From assembly GCF_900090285.1 (NCBI RefSeq), contig NZ_LT607754.1:4738001-4802000 (forward strand): a stretch of DNA of 64,000 nucleotides. Direction: 5' to 3'. Position 1 is the first letter of the stretch; the number at the start of each line of letters is the position of its first letter. The DNA is from Micromonospora inositola. GTDB taxonomy: Bacteria > Actinomycetota > Actinomycetes > Mycobacteriales > Micromonosporaceae. Shown in pieces: positions 43,449-51,995 of this stretch. A program made the position numbers and the translations under genes. The notes beneath the pieces are model-generated. The model did not search any database. It saw nothing but the letters and a program-made list of their open reading frames with translations, and was not told the DNA's origin.

Positions 43449-44136
43449 ATTACCGTGCGCGAGAACGCCGCCAGAGAGCTGCACCGCGCAGCCATGGCTG
43501 CTGAGCATGTGCGATTGCTTTCCCAGGTCACGACGTAGCGCGCCGAGGCGGTTCGGGCACCGCCACATTCGGAATCATGTTTTCCCAGTTCACGTGCTAC
43601 AGGTGGACCGGATGTGGCAGAACCCGAACCGCTTTCACGCTGTTCAGGGGCCGGTCGTGACGCTGTCAGCCGTTCGCCGACACACCCCCTGACCCGCTCA
43701 GCTCGCGTCACCCCCCGCAGCGCCGCCTGACTGATCCGATCCGCGAACAGCACCGGCGCTGCGGCCCTGGCCATCGCCTGGCCACCCGACCACCACTGTG
43801 AATCATCACGGCAAGCGCGGTGACAGCCTGCTGTCGAACCTCGGCCGACATGGGCGCCGTCCTCGGTTCTCGCACCACCACGAAGGACGTACGACGCCTA
43901 ACCTCCCGACCGCTCAGAGCAACGAGGCCCCCGGCCGTCTGGAGACAAGGCCGTTCAGTCCCCCTCGGAAGCTCCCCAGCTGGCATCCCGTCCTGATCAG
44001 GTTGATGGTTGGTCGACTCACTGAGCTGGGACTCGCCTGTGTCGATCTGGACGGCTCGGTCAGCGGACGTCCGGGATGGCTTTGTGGATTCGGTGGATCT
44101 TCTGTCGCCTCCTTGGTGCTCGTCGAGTGCGGGACC
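43449..44136. other. Intergenic region, 688 bp, no supported gene
   Basis: Open frames exist but none has start context or family-like sequence. Two imperfect direct repeats CTTTCCCAGGTCACG (about 43518) and TTTTCCCAGTTCACG (about 43577) lie about 60 bp apart. A GGACGTCCGGGATGGC at 44065 is a faint repeat-box relative. Confidence 0.4.
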
Positions 44137-45027
44137 CTACGTGGGTGGGGGCGGCTCGCCTGGTCGGGCCTGCTGGACGGCGTGGTGCAGCGCGCTGACG
44201 AAGGCCGTGGTCGCGGGCGGATCCGGCGGGTCGCCATAGGTGGCCAGGTAGACGTGCCGCCGGAAGTCGCGAAGGACGCTGGCCTCGATTCCGGGCGCGT
44301 GGTGGGTGCGCAGTGCCAGCCCCGGCATGGTGGTCACGCCCATGCCCGCGGCGACCAGTGCCTGCTGGACGATGATGTCGTCGCTCGTGTAGGCGATGGG
44401 CGGGACGAAGCCCGCCTGGTCGCAGGCCTCGAGGAACTCGCGGCGGCAGTTCTCGCAGCCCGCGATCCAGGCGGAGTCGCGGTTGCCTGCCAGTGTCTGG
44501 CCGGGTTCGAGGCTGAGCAGGTACATCGGGTCGTCGAACAGATGCGTGGCGCGGATGTCGTCCGGGGTTGTGTCGTCGTAGCGGAAGACGACCGCGACGT
44601 CGACCTGCCCGGCCCGCAGCAGATCGAGTGCCACGCGCGGGTGGGCCTCGATCAGGTGCAGTTCGATGCCGGGGTGCTCGCGGCGCAGGGTGCCCGCGGC
44701 GTGCGGCACCAGCGCGGCGAGCGCCGACTGGAAGCCGGCGACCCGGACGCGGCCGGTGCGCAGGCCCACCATCGCGGACAGTTCCGCGGCGGCGGTGTCG
44801 ACCCGGCCGACGATCTCGGTGGCGCGGCGGGCCAGGTGCTCGCCCTCCGGGGTGAGCCGGATGCCCCGGCCGACCCGCTGGACGAGCCTGGCCCCGGTCT
44901 CGGCCTCCAGCCTGGCCAGATGATGGCTGACGGCGGGCTGGGAGTAGTTCAGGTGCTTGGCGGCCTTGGTGACCGAGCCCTGCGCGGCGATCGCCGCGAG
45001 AACCCGTAACCGCAGGATATCCAGCAT
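44137..45027 (-). CDS. LysR family transcriptional regulator
   Basis: 296 aa from ATG 45027. Winged HTH at residues 1-60 (LDILRLRVLAAIAAQGSVTKAAKHLNYSQPAVSHHLARLEAETGARLVQR), then a type 2 periplasmic-binding-like effector domain from about 90. It is divergent from the cysteine-dioxygenase-like gene, with 107 bp between, the classic arrangement for LysR control of the neighbouring unit. It probably activates the three-gene run at 45135-46672 in response to a sulfur- or amine-type metabolite (inference from the neighbour). Confidence 0.9.
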   Translation of the reverse strand: MLDILRLRVLAAIAAQGSVTKAAKHLNYSQPAVSHHLARLEAETGARLVQRVGRGIRLTPEGEHLARRATEIVGRVDTAAAELSAMVGLRTGRVRVAGFQSALAALVPHAAGTLRREHPGIELHLIEAHPRVALDLLRAGQVDVAVVFRYDDTTPDDIRATHLFDDPMYLLSLEPGQTLAGNRDSAWIAGCENCRREFLEACDQAGFVPPIAYTSDDIIVQQALVAAGMGVTTMPGLALRTHHAPGIEASVLRDFRRHVYLATYGDPPDPPATTAFVSALHHAVQQARPGEPPPPT

Positions 45028-45134
45028 GCATAAAGGATACGCATGAGTTCGCCCAAGTATTGTCATTAGACGAATGGGTCGGCGCGCGGGACGCTGAGGG
45101 GGACAAACCCCGCTCTGCGAAGGAGGACGCGGCT

Positions 45135-45635
45135 ATGACTCGCTCACTGGCGACGCTCACCGATCTCGTCGCGGCCGTGCGCCAGGCGATCGACGTGCGG
45201 ACCGGCTGGACGGACACGTCAGAACTGGTCGCCGATCAGCTCCGCGCGCACCTGCCCGGCCCCGGGATCCTGACGCCCGATCAGCGTCTCGGCCGGCCCG
45301 ACCGGGTCGTGGGCCACCTGCTGCACGCCGAGCCCGACGGGGCGTTCTCCATACTCGGCCTGGTCTGGCGTCCCGGGCAGACCACCCGGATCCACGACCA
45401 CATCACCTGGTGCGTCGTGGGCGTGCTGTCGGGCATCGAGCACGAGGAACTGTTCGACGAAGCGCTCAACCCCATTGGCACGCGGGACAACCCTCCCGGC
45501 GAGGTCAGCGGCTTCGCGCCGCCCGGCGACATCCACCGCATCCGCAACGTCGGCGACGAGACCGCCATCAGCCTGCACATCTACGGCACCGACATCACCC
45601 GCGTCGGGTCCAGCGCCCGCCGCTACTACAACTGA
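45135..45635 (+). CDS. Cysteine dioxygenase type I family protein
   Basis: 166 aa from ATG 45135, with AGGAGG at 45121-45126. Cupin motif 1 holds two iron ligands in RPGQTTRIHDHITWCVVGVLSGIEHEELF, and a third histidine in FAPPGDIHRIRNVGDETAISLHIYG. This matches the CDO/thiol dioxygenase family, which oxidises cysteine or a related thiol with O2. It is the first gene of a run with a PNPOx-like and a glyoxalase-like gene, divergent from a LysR regulator. Confidence 0.82.
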   Translation: MTRSLATLTDLVAAVRQAIDVRTGWTDTSELVADQLRAHLPGPGILTPDQRLGRPDRVVGHLLHAEPDGAFSILGLVWRPGQTTRIHDHITWCVVGVLSGIEHEELFDEALNPIGTRDNPPGEVSGFAPPGDIHRIRNVGDETAISLHIYGTDITRVGSSARRYYN

Positions 45636-45647
45636 GGAACTCGAACC

Positions 45648-46145
45648 ATGGACCAGCACGCCATCGACGAGGTACTGAACCGCCCACTCAGCCAGGAACT
45701 GCTGGCCCGTGACCTGGCCAGGCTGGCCTTCATCGGGCTGGACGGCACCCCGCGGTCGATCCCGATCGGAATTGTCTGGAACGGCACGGAAATCGTCATG
45801 TGCACCGCGACGAACGCGCGGAAACTCCCGGCGTTGCGCCGCAATCCCGCGGTCGCGCTGACGATCGACACCGAGTCACACCCGCCGAAGGTCCTGCTCA
45901 TCCGCGGCCGGGCGGAGCTGGATGTCGTCGACGGCATACCCGAGGAGTACTTCCAGTGGAACGGCACTTACGAGATGACGCCCGAGCAACGGGCCGAGTG
46001 GGAGGCCGGCGTGCGGTCGCTCTACGACGGCATGGTCCGGGTCGTGGTGAAGCCGACCTGGGCCAAGCTGATCGACTTCGAGACCACTCTGCCCACCGCC
46101 ATCGAGGAGCTCATGCAGCAACAGAAGGAACGCCAGCGCGCCTGA
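45648..46145 (+). CDS. Pyridoxamine 5'-phosphate oxidase family protein
   Basis: 165 aa, 12 bp after the dioxygenase. Split beta-barrel pattern: LLARDLARLAFIGLDGTPRSIPIGIVWNGTEIVMCTATNARKLPALRRNPAVALTIDTES. The flavin-binding K in ARKLPALR is present. The family includes FMN- and F420-dependent reductases as well as PdxH. This small version is not a true PdxH and may act on the product of the dioxygenase or a related small molecule. Confidence 0.85.
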   Translation: MDQHAIDEVLNRPLSQELLARDLARLAFIGLDGTPRSIPIGIVWNGTEIVMCTATNARKLPALRRNPAVALTIDTESHPPKVLLIRGRAELDVVDGIPEEYFQWNGTYEMTPEQRAEWEAGVRSLYDGMVRVVVKPTWAKLIDFETTLPTAIEELMQQQKERQRA

Positions 46146-46195
46146 ACACGCACACGCGCCGCCGAACCCGGCGGCCGACCCGAAAGGAGATCATC

Positions 46196-46672
46196 ATGGA
46201 CGACACCGACCAGCGGGGCCCCCACCCTGGGCGCGGGACGATCCAGCGGATGGACAACATCGGCATCGTCGTCGACGACCTCGCGGCTGCTAAGGCGTTC
46301 TTCGTCGAACTCGGACTGGAGCTGGAAGGCGAGGCGACAGTCGAGGGCACCGCGGTGGATCGCCTCGTTGGGCTCGAGGGAGTCCGATCGGACATCGCGA
46401 TGATGCGCACCCCAGACGGCCACGGACGGCTCGAGCTGACCAAGTACCACACGCCGTCGAGCCGAGACGCTGACCCGCGCGCTCCGGCGAACACGCTGGG
46501 CAGCCATCGCATCATGTTCGCCGTCGAAGACATCGACGACATCCTCGACCGCTTGCGGCCACACGGAGTCGAACTCGTCGGCGAGCTGGTGCGGTACGAG
46601 AACAGCTACCGGCTCTGCTACCTCCGCGGCCCCGCAGGCATCATCGTCGCGCTGGCCGAGCAGACCAAGTGA
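46196..46672 (+). CDS. VOC family (glyoxalase/bleomycin resistance-like) protein
   Basis: 158 aa from ATG 46196 (AAAGGAGA upstream). Two VOC half-modules: MDNIGIVVDDLAAAKAFFVELGLELEGEATVEG and GSHRIMFAVEDIDDILDRLRPHGVELVGELVRYENSYRLCYLRGPAGIIVALAEQ. Candidate metal ligands H and E are in SHRIMF and YLRGPAG. It lies 50 bp after the PNPOx-like gene and is probably in the same operon. Substrate unknown. Confidence 0.87.
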   Translation: MDDTDQRGPHPGRGTIQRMDNIGIVVDDLAAAKAFFVELGLELEGEATVEGTAVDRLVGLEGVRSDIAMMRTPDGHGRLELTKYHTPSSRDADPRAPANTLGSHRIMFAVEDIDDILDRLRPHGVELVGELVRYENSYRLCYLRGPAGIIVALAEQTK

Positions 46673-46809
46673 CCGGTCGGTGAACGGCCCAGCGCCGGAA
46701 CGGGGCCATCTCCAGCATCAGGGCGACCCTTCAGCGTTCCTGACACCACCCACTGCGGGCTCACCAACACATTCAAAATGGGTCAGACCGAGAGCATCGT
46801 CTCGCAGCG

Positions 46810-46841
46810 AACATCCGCTTCTGCCGTCGACAGCGCGTCAC
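46810..46841 (+). repeat. Dispersed repeat, left-type box
   Basis: ACATCCGCTTCTGCCGTCGA followed by CAGCGCGTCACG, preceded by AGCGA. Lies 138 bp after the glyoxalase gene and 93 bp before the sigma factor gene. Confidence 0.7.
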
Positions 46842-46933
46842 GCAGCGTCACCGTTGGTCAATCAAGTGATGAGTTGTCTCGCCCGCACCCGTCACACCTA
46901 CGACGGGACACGACGAGACGGAAGGATGACGTG

Positions 46934-47962
46934 ATGAGTGCGGACACGCGGCTGGAGGAGCTGGGCGTGAGCGGTCTGGGCGTGAGCGGGCTGGGCGGGA
47001 GCGGTCTGGGCAAGGTCGACGAGCCGGCGTTCTCGGGGCTGGCGGAGCGGCACCGGCGGGAGCTGCACGTGCACTGCTACCGGATGCTCGGGTCGTTCGA
47101 GGACGCCGAGGACACCGTGCAGGAGACGTTCCTCCGTGCCTGGCGGCGGCGGGAGACCTTCGAGGGGCGGTCGACGTTCAGGGCCTGGCTGTACCGGATC
47201 GCCACCAACGCCTGCCTGGACCTGCTCGCCAGGCGCCGCCCGGAGCCCGCGACCGGCGGCGAGGTGCTGTGGCTGCAGCCCTACCCGGACCGGCTGCTCG
47301 ACGAGCTGCCCGCAGGCGACGCGGACGAGCCGGAGACCGTCGCCGTCGCGCGGGAGACGATCGAGCTGGCGTACCTGGTCGCAGTCCAGCACCTCGCGCC
47401 GCGCCCGCGGGCCGTGCTGATCCTGCGGGACGTGCTCGGCTGGCCCGCGAAGGACGTCGCGGAGCTCCTCGGGGACTCCGTCAACTCCGTGAACAGCGCG
47501 TTGCAGCGGGCCCGCGCCGGCATGCGGGAGCACCTGCCTGCCGAGCGGCAGGACTGGACCGGCGGCGAGGAGGACGCCGGGACGCGCGAGCTGGTGCGCC
47601 GCTTCACCGACGCCAGCGTGGCCACGGACATCGACGTGCTCGCTGCCATGCTGCGGGACGACGTCCGCTGCTCGATGCCGCCCACGCCGGGCCTGTACGT
47701 CGGCCGCGACGCGGTGGTGAACAGCTGGGTCGAGGACGGCTTCGAGGGCATGAAGGGCCTGCGCGCGGTCCCCACCTCGGTGAACCGGCAGCCGGCCGTC
47801 GCCTTCTACCTGTGGCGGGAGCAGGAGGGCGCGTACCTGCCGCTGACGATCGACGTCCTGCGCGTCACCGGCGGGGCGATCACCGAGATCGTCATCTTCC
47901 ACGACGACCAGTTCCCGCGGCTCGGGCTGCCGGAGCGCCTGCCGGCGGACGGCACGGAGTAG
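46934..47962 (+). CDS. ECF sigma factor with C-terminal SnoaL-like domain
   Basis: 342 aa from ATG 46934 (GTG three bases earlier is possible). After an odd N-terminus with three 15-bp-encoded LGVSG-type repeats, sigma region 2 (FSGLAERHRRELHVHCYRMLGSFEDAEDTVQETFLRAWRRRETF) and region 4 (LAPRPRAVLILRDVLGWPAKDVAELLGDSVNSVNSALQRARAGM) are intact. The last 130 residues form an NTF2/SnoaL-like domain (LVRRFTDASVATDIDVLAAMLRDDVRCSMPPTPGLYVGRDAV). This layout is the SigJ/ECF41-like type, in which the tail modulates activity instead of a separate anti-sigma. It is followed in operon by a cupin-like and a DUF6069 gene. Confidence 0.88.
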   Translation: MSADTRLEELGVSGLGVSGLGGSGLGKVDEPAFSGLAERHRRELHVHCYRMLGSFEDAEDTVQETFLRAWRRRETFEGRSTFRAWLYRIATNACLDLLARRRPEPATGGEVLWLQPYPDRLLDELPAGDADEPETVAVARETIELAYLVAVQHLAPRPRAVLILRDVLGWPAKDVAELLGDSVNSVNSALQRARAGMREHLPAERQDWTGGEEDAGTRELVRRFTDASVATDIDVLAAMLRDDVRCSMPPTPGLYVGRDAVVNSWVEDGFEGMKGLRAVPTSVNRQPAVAFYLWREQEGAYLPLTIDVLRVTGGAITEIVIFHDDQFPRLGLPERLPADGTE

Positions 47963-47967
47963 TCCCG

Positions 47968-48264
47968 GTGTGGACGCTCGCGCTGCGCGGTGGCGCGCGT
48001 GTCGCGGTGGTCGCGGCGCAGTGGTGCGACGCGTTCGGCGTCGTCACCCGCGGGCGGGTGCAGCTGGAGCTGCGCGACGGCGAGCCCGGGCCGGTCCTCG
48101 GACGCGACGCCGGGTTCTGGCTCCGCGGCACCGGCGTCCGCGCCCTGCGGAACCCCGGCCGTCGTACGGCGAGGGTGCGCATTGTCACCCCCAGGGCCAG
48201 GACCGTCACATGCCAGTCAACACACCCCGTACGCCAGTTACCGAATGATGGAGGAACGACATGA
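47968..48264 (+). CDS. Small cupin-like protein
   Basis: 98 aa with a GTG start 5 bp after the sigma stop. VWTLALRGGARVAVVAAQWCDAFGVVTRGRVQLELRDGEPGPVLGRDAGFWLRGTGVRALRNPG follows the strand pattern of a minimal cupin, although the metal histidines are not obvious. Its stop overlaps the next start (ATGA at 48261). Placed between an ECF41-like sigma and a membrane protein it may sense a small effector, but that is inference. Confidence 0.5.
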   Translation: MWTLALRGGARVAVVAAQWCDAFGVVTRGRVQLELRDGEPGPVLGRDAGFWLRGTGVRALRNPGRRTARVRIVTPRARTVTCQSTHPVRQLPNDGGTT

Positions 48265-48716
48265 ACAGCATGAATGACACCGGGGTCGTCGCAGGCCCGG
48301 CATCGGGCCAGACCAGCCACACCCACCGACTCCGCGGGCTTGCCGGCACCGGCTTCATTGCCATGCTCGCAGCGATGGTGGCCACCACCCTCGCCGCTGC
48401 GCTTGCCCAGGCCGTTGGCGTCGACTTCGAGGTCCCCGATGGTGGCGAGACGATCCCGTTGTCCGGGTTCGCCGTGGTGACCGGCTTCTTCTCGGTCGTG
48501 GGCATCGTCATTGCCGTCGCTCTTCTTCGTTGGAGCGCTCGCCCCGCCGAGCGATTCGTGTGGACGGCAGTGTCGCTGACCGCGATCTCGTTGATCCCGC
48601 CCCTCCTCTCCGAGGCAAACACCGCCACCACCACCGCCCTCCTCGGGCTACACCTCGTCCCTGCGACGGTGATGATCCCCACCCTGGCGCGGAGCCTCCG
48701 CACCCGGACCGATTGA
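48261..48716 (+). CDS. DUF6069 family membrane protein
   Basis: 151 aa with four membrane helices (GLAGTGFIAMLAAMVATTLAAALAQAVG; LSGFAVVTGFFSVVGIVIAVALL; FVWTAVSLTAISLIPPLLS; TALLGLHLVPATVMIPTLARSL). It matches the DUF6069 pattern often found with ECF41-type sigma factors. Translation is coupled to the cupin-like gene. Likely part of the sigma factor's output, perhaps in the envelope. Function unknown. Confidence 0.75.
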   Translation: MNSMNDTGVVAGPASGQTSHTHRLRGLAGTGFIAMLAAMVATTLAAALAQAVGVDFEVPDGGETIPLSGFAVVTGFFSVVGIVIAVALLRWSARPAERFVWTAVSLTAISLIPPLLSEANTATTTALLGLHLVPATVMIPTLARSLRTRTD

Positions 48717-48972
48717 CGATCCCGCAACGGGACAACGCGCGGCGCAAGGGCGTGCGCGAGCGCACTAACGTGGCCCCCGGTGCTGCCACCCTCCATTCCT
48801 TTTCTTGGTCAATTCGAAAGCTGAGTCGCGTGTGCGAAGAAGCACAGGGCACCTTGCGGGATGAAGACCAAACGCCATCCGCTTCGGTCGGGGCGCACCG
48901 GGTACCCCAGTCGCGTTCACCCTGGCCGACCCCGCCGTCGCGCGCCTCCCACGTGGATTCGGCTCCTGCGCG

Positions 48973-49026
48973 GCGGCTTGAGCCGGGATCTGACCCTCTC
49001 TCGGGTCGACGTCAGGCTCAAGCCGC
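48973..49026. other. Nested hairpin, possible structured RNA or terminator
   Basis: Perfect 12-bp arms GCGGCTTGAGCC (48973-48984) and GGCTCAAGCCGC (49015-49026) enclose 30 bases. These contain a second stem GACCC/GGGTC around a TCTCTC loop and an alternative CTGAC/GTCAG pairing. No coding frame fits it. It could be a terminator, a small RNA or a mobile-element remnant. Confidence 0.5.
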
Positions 49027-49148
49027 GCCAGGACGCGCTCGCAGCCGAGCCCTGACACCTACGCCTGCGGGAGGCGGCCACGCCGTAGCCGGCGGGGCAG
49101 GGAGCGCTGTTTGTGACGGGGGAGGTTGAAAAGGCTCAACGCAGCACA

Positions 49149-49174
49149 GCACTCGGTCTTGCCGAGAAGCGGAC
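49149..49174 (+). repeat. Dispersed repeat, right-type box
   Basis: GCACTCGGTCTTGCCGAGAA followed by GCGGAC. The partner left box is not evident. Confidence 0.5.
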
Positions 49175-49599
49175 GCCTGTTCCGCCGGAGACGCCGATAC
49201 GGCGACGCCTCATCCCGAGAGGCACCGCCAGAAGCGTCACCGCAGCTGCCAGACGCGAAAGAGGCGAGTTGTGACCATCCAACATCAACCCGAGTTCGGC
49301 CGGCCGGGAGAGATCGACCCCCGGCGGTAAGGACGGCGGGCAGCGGATGACCGGCGACCATGGTCAATGTGCAGACCTGCCCGCCGAGGCCGAAGCCGAC
49401 ATGCACGCGCGACGCGTGGCCCGGATCGTCGACGCATACCACGACTCGCTGAGGACCGGTCACGCTGCGAAGTGCGCGGGGCTGACCCAGAAGCGCGGTT
49501 CGTTCTCCCTCCGCCGGGGGACGGTGCTAGCTCCCGTGGTGGATTCCGGGTCAGGTCTGGTCTACGAGCATGGCTTCAGGCCCAGAACGAGGGAGAGCC

Positions 49600-50118
49600 A
49601 TGCAAAAGTCAACGACAAGTCGGGACTCGACGGCCGCGCCGCGCTGGGCGGTGTGGGCGGCCTATGCGGTGCCGCTCTGCGTGTTGCCATCGACGATCTG
49701 GCGCGCTACCGCTGCAATTGACGGCACGGTCAGCATGGCGAACGGGGGCTGGTACCTCCTCCTGCTCTCCGGCCTGTCCATGGGGCTCGCGCTGCTCACC
49801 CTCGGCCTCGTCCACCACTGGGGTGAGCGAATCCCCGGCTGGGTGCCCGGCGTCGGTGGTCGGACCATTCCAGCCCGGGCGGCCGCGGTCCCCGCGCTGG
49901 TCGGGGCTTCGCTGGTCATCGGACTCTGCCTGTACGCCGTGCTCAACATGACTTTTCACTTTGTCGATCGGGGACCGGTGTTGGTCGGGCAGCACGATGT
50001 CGAGCGGACCCCGCCCGGGCCGGGGATCGTGTCACTCTACGTCCCGCTGCTGGCGTGGGGGCCGCTCGTTCTCGCGGTCGCGGCCAACTACTGGCGCCGG
50101 CGCACGCTGGCCCGATGA
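49600..50118 (+). CDS. Four-helix membrane protein, related to the next gene
   Basis: 172 aa from ATG 49600 (GGGAGAG upstream). Four membrane helices: WAVWAAYAVPLCVLPSTIWR, WYLLLLSGLSMGLALLTLGLVHHWGERIPGW, VPALVGASLVIGLCLYAVL and VSLYVPLLAWGPLVLAVAANYW. The loop motif WGERIPGWVPGVGGRTIP recalls IPLWLIAVP of the larger protein encoded at 50211, so the two may be distant relatives. No function assigned. Confidence 0.7.
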   Translation: MQKSTTSRDSTAAPRWAVWAAYAVPLCVLPSTIWRATAAIDGTVSMANGGWYLLLLSGLSMGLALLTLGLVHHWGERIPGWVPGVGGRTIPARAAAVPALVGASLVIGLCLYAVLNMTFHFVDRGPVLVGQHDVERTPPGPGIVSLYVPLLAWGPLVLAVAANYWRRRTLAR

Positions 50119-50174
50119 TCGCCCGTCGCGCTCTCACACTGTTGCTCAGCAATGCTTATCGCAATCACTGAAGT

Positions 50175-50188
50175 CTGCGGATCCGCAG
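50175..50188. promoter_or_regulatory. Perfect 14-bp palindrome before a membrane protein gene
   Basis: CTGCGGATCCGCAG, 22 bp before the GTG start at 50211. The position fits an operator, but no regulator gene is adjacent. Confidence 0.4.
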
Positions 50189-50210
50189 CGTCGACCATCC
50201 GGGGGGTGCG

Positions 50211-51188
50211 GTGAAGGCGGGGCGAATCGCTGGTTATGCGGCGTTCGGTGCGGCGTTGACCTACACGTTGCTGAAGGTTGCCTGGATCGCCGGAAGTTCG
50301 GTCGGCATCAGCGAGATGCGCGGACTCTCCCGTGCTGACTGGATGGCCGGCAACATCAGTACCGCCGGCCTCGGCATCGTGGGGGCGATCGTGGCGCTGG
50401 CCACGGCACGTTCCTGGGGAATGCGCATCCCACTTTGGCTGATCGCTGTGCCGATGTGGGTCAGCGCCGGGCTGCTCGCTCCGTTCATCGTCCTCATGCC
50501 GGCGGCCGCGGTATTCGTGGCTGCCGGTTGGTGGGCACCCCCGGCCACGGCTGCAGATGGCACTGAACCGACACTCGAGCCGTGGACCTTCGTCATCGTC
50601 TACGGCAGCTTCATCGTGCTGGGCGCCGGACTCGCGGTCGCCCTCCCGGTCTACGCGTGGGCCCGGTTCCGCACTGCTCTGCTGGGCACCGTGGGGCAGG
50701 TGCCGGCGGGTTCAACGCACCTGGCGCAGGTTCCGTTGGCGTGGGCAGCCGCAGTATTGGCCACCGGCCTGGCCGGCCTGCGGCTGTCCTGGGCGTTCGG
50801 CGCTACCGTCGGGCTGCACCCCGGGCCGCGGGACGTCTGGCTGCGGCTCGGCGACGTTGTGGCGGCGATGCAGATCTTGTGCGCTGTCCTGGGCGTACTG
50901 GTGCTCGTCCACAGATGGGGCAAGGAGCGGCGGTTCACGCTGCCCCTGATCGCGACGTGGCTCGGTGCCGGCGGCATGGTCGGCACCGGTTTCCTCAGCA
51001 TGCCCACCATCCTGTCCGGCGATCAGTGGGCGCCCACCGGCCAAACCTTCGCCGCCCACGCAACCGGCACGTTCCTCACCTGCGTAGCCGGGGGGCTGAT
51101 CAGCCTCGTGGCGCTATTCCTGCTGGTCGAGCGTAGAGCCGCGGCAGCTGAGAACACGGCCGCACGGGCGCCGGCGGCAGCCGGGTAG
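50211..51188 (+). CDS. Multi-pass membrane protein
   Basis: 325 aa from GTG 50211 (GGGGGG upstream). Seven or eight helices with large loops (KAGRIAGYAAFGAALTYTLLKVAWIAGSSVGISEMRGLS; ARSWGMRIPLWLIAVPMWVSAGLLAPFIVLMP; LIATWLGAGGMVGTGFLSMPTI). The pattern 'WG.RIPlWl...P.W...G' occurs in both this and the preceding gene. Members of this type are annotated only as hypothetical in actinomycetes. Separate from the previous gene by 92 bp with a palindrome, so it may have its own promoter. Confidence 0.7.
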   Translation: MKAGRIAGYAAFGAALTYTLLKVAWIAGSSVGISEMRGLSRADWMAGNISTAGLGIVGAIVALATARSWGMRIPLWLIAVPMWVSAGLLAPFIVLMPAAAVFVAAGWWAPPATAADGTEPTLEPWTFVIVYGSFIVLGAGLAVALPVYAWARFRTALLGTVGQVPAGSTHLAQVPLAWAAAVLATGLAGLRLSWAFGATVGLHPGPRDVWLRLGDVVAAMQILCAVLGVLVLVHRWGKERRFTLPLIATWLGAGGMVGTGFLSMPTILSGDQWAPTGQTFAAHATGTFLTCVAGGLISLVALFLLVERRAAAAENTAARAPAAAG

Positions 51189-51252
51189 CCGGACCGTTGC
51201 CACACCATCGGCGGCGCCAGCCATCCGCTGCTGCCGCCATGTCGGCCGGCAG

Positions 51253-51318
51253 CCCTGAGGCGCCGGATGGCCGGGGGTCTCGAACCCTCAACCTCCGTCG
51301 AACGCCGGTGCTCTGCCT
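51253..51318 (-). other. Degenerate tRNA-like sequence
   Basis: The reverse strand here reads like a tRNA body: D-arm ACTCAACAGGCAGAGCA, a seven-base loop GTTCGAC that would give anticodon UCG (Arg), and a T-loop GGTTCGAGACC. The anticodon stem and T stem have mismatches and the acceptor stem is incomplete, so it is not a functional tRNA. It could be chance or the decayed end of an integrated element. Confidence 0.3.
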
Positions 51319-51374
51319 GTTGAGTGACGGCCACCGACCTCGTGTCGGACGACGTCCGAGATCTCTGGGCGACG

Positions 51375-51403
51375 GCATCCGGATCTGCCGCCGATCGTGA
51401 GCG
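51375..51403 (+). repeat. Dispersed repeat, left-type box
   Basis: GCATCCGGATCTGCCGCCG followed by ATCGTGAGCG. A weaker copy CCATCCGCTGCTGCCGCC sits at 51221, 33 bp after the preceding stop. Confidence 0.75.
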
Positions 51404-51517
51404 TCGGCCGCCTCACCCCTGGATCAATCAGACATATTGGGACCTTGCCGGGACCGTGACACGGCTGGGTGGTCCCCGTCCGCGTCGGTGTCTGGCATGG
51501 AGGCCAGACTTTGGGGC

Positions 51518-51670
51518 ATGGAGTTCTTCTGCTACCACCGCGACCGGCCCAGCTCTGTGGCGCTGCGTGACGAGCGGCTGGAAGAGCATTGGTCCTACAT
51601 GGACCGCTACTCGAGAGAAATGATCGCCCGCGGCCGGACCGTTGACGGCGACAGGCCCGCCAGCTTCCCC
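51518..51670 (+). pseudogene. YciI-like (YCII-related) gene fragment
   Basis: MEFFCYHRDRPSSVALRDER ... EEHWSYMDRYSREMIARGRTVDGD is the N-terminal half of the YCII dimeric alpha/beta barrel family. After about 48 residues the homology stops and the frame enters the dispersed repeat at 51685, with no sign of the second half. So the gene ends at, or was cut by, a repeat element. Confidence 0.65.
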
Positions 51671-51684
51671 GGGGCCAAGATCGA

Positions 51685-51712
51685 ACGTCCGGATCTGCCG
51701 CAGACCGAGCGG
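51685..51712 (+). repeat. Dispersed repeat, left-type box
   Basis: ACGTCCGGATCTGCCGCAG followed by ACCGAGCGG, preceded by GGCCAAGATCGA, which also occurs near 26462. It terminates the YciI-like fragment. Confidence 0.75.
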
Positions 51713-51995
51713 TTGAGGTCGCGGCTGGATCGCCGGGCGTCGCCGGCTCGTACGGCGTCTGGCGGCCACCGTGGATGGCGCTGGCGATTGGCAGAGGCCC
51801 GTGGTCGTGGACGACGCTCGCCGCAACCGGCACGTGCACGAGGAGTCCGACATGCCGGCCCGACGTCGAGACCGTCCTGAGCATCGAGGTCCTGCCCCCG
51901 ACGGTCCGCCGAGCGACCGGCGCGCCGGCAGCCCGACGAGTCGGGCGGTCCAACAGGCAGAGGCTGCGGCCACGGCGCAGCGATAGCCTGCCGTC
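51713..51995. other. Intergenic region without supported gene
   Basis: About 280 bp between the repeat and the YdeI-like gene. High-GC frames here have no start context or family-like sequence. Nothing further is supported. Confidence 0.35.

Larger units (their letters stand above)
48717..49599. other. Intergenic region with conspicuous hairpin, 883 bp
   Basis: No gene with credible start and composition on either strand. It holds a strong nested hairpin (48973-49026, listed separately) and a right-type repeat box at 49149 (ACTCGGTCTTGCCGAGAAGC). A short dyad TCCCG-CAA-CGGGA follows the DUF6069 stop. Confidence 0.45.

Noticed and set aside
43798..45009. 403-codon plus frame across the LysR gene
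   Set aside because: Antisense to a clear LysR protein; G, V and R-rich without any motif.
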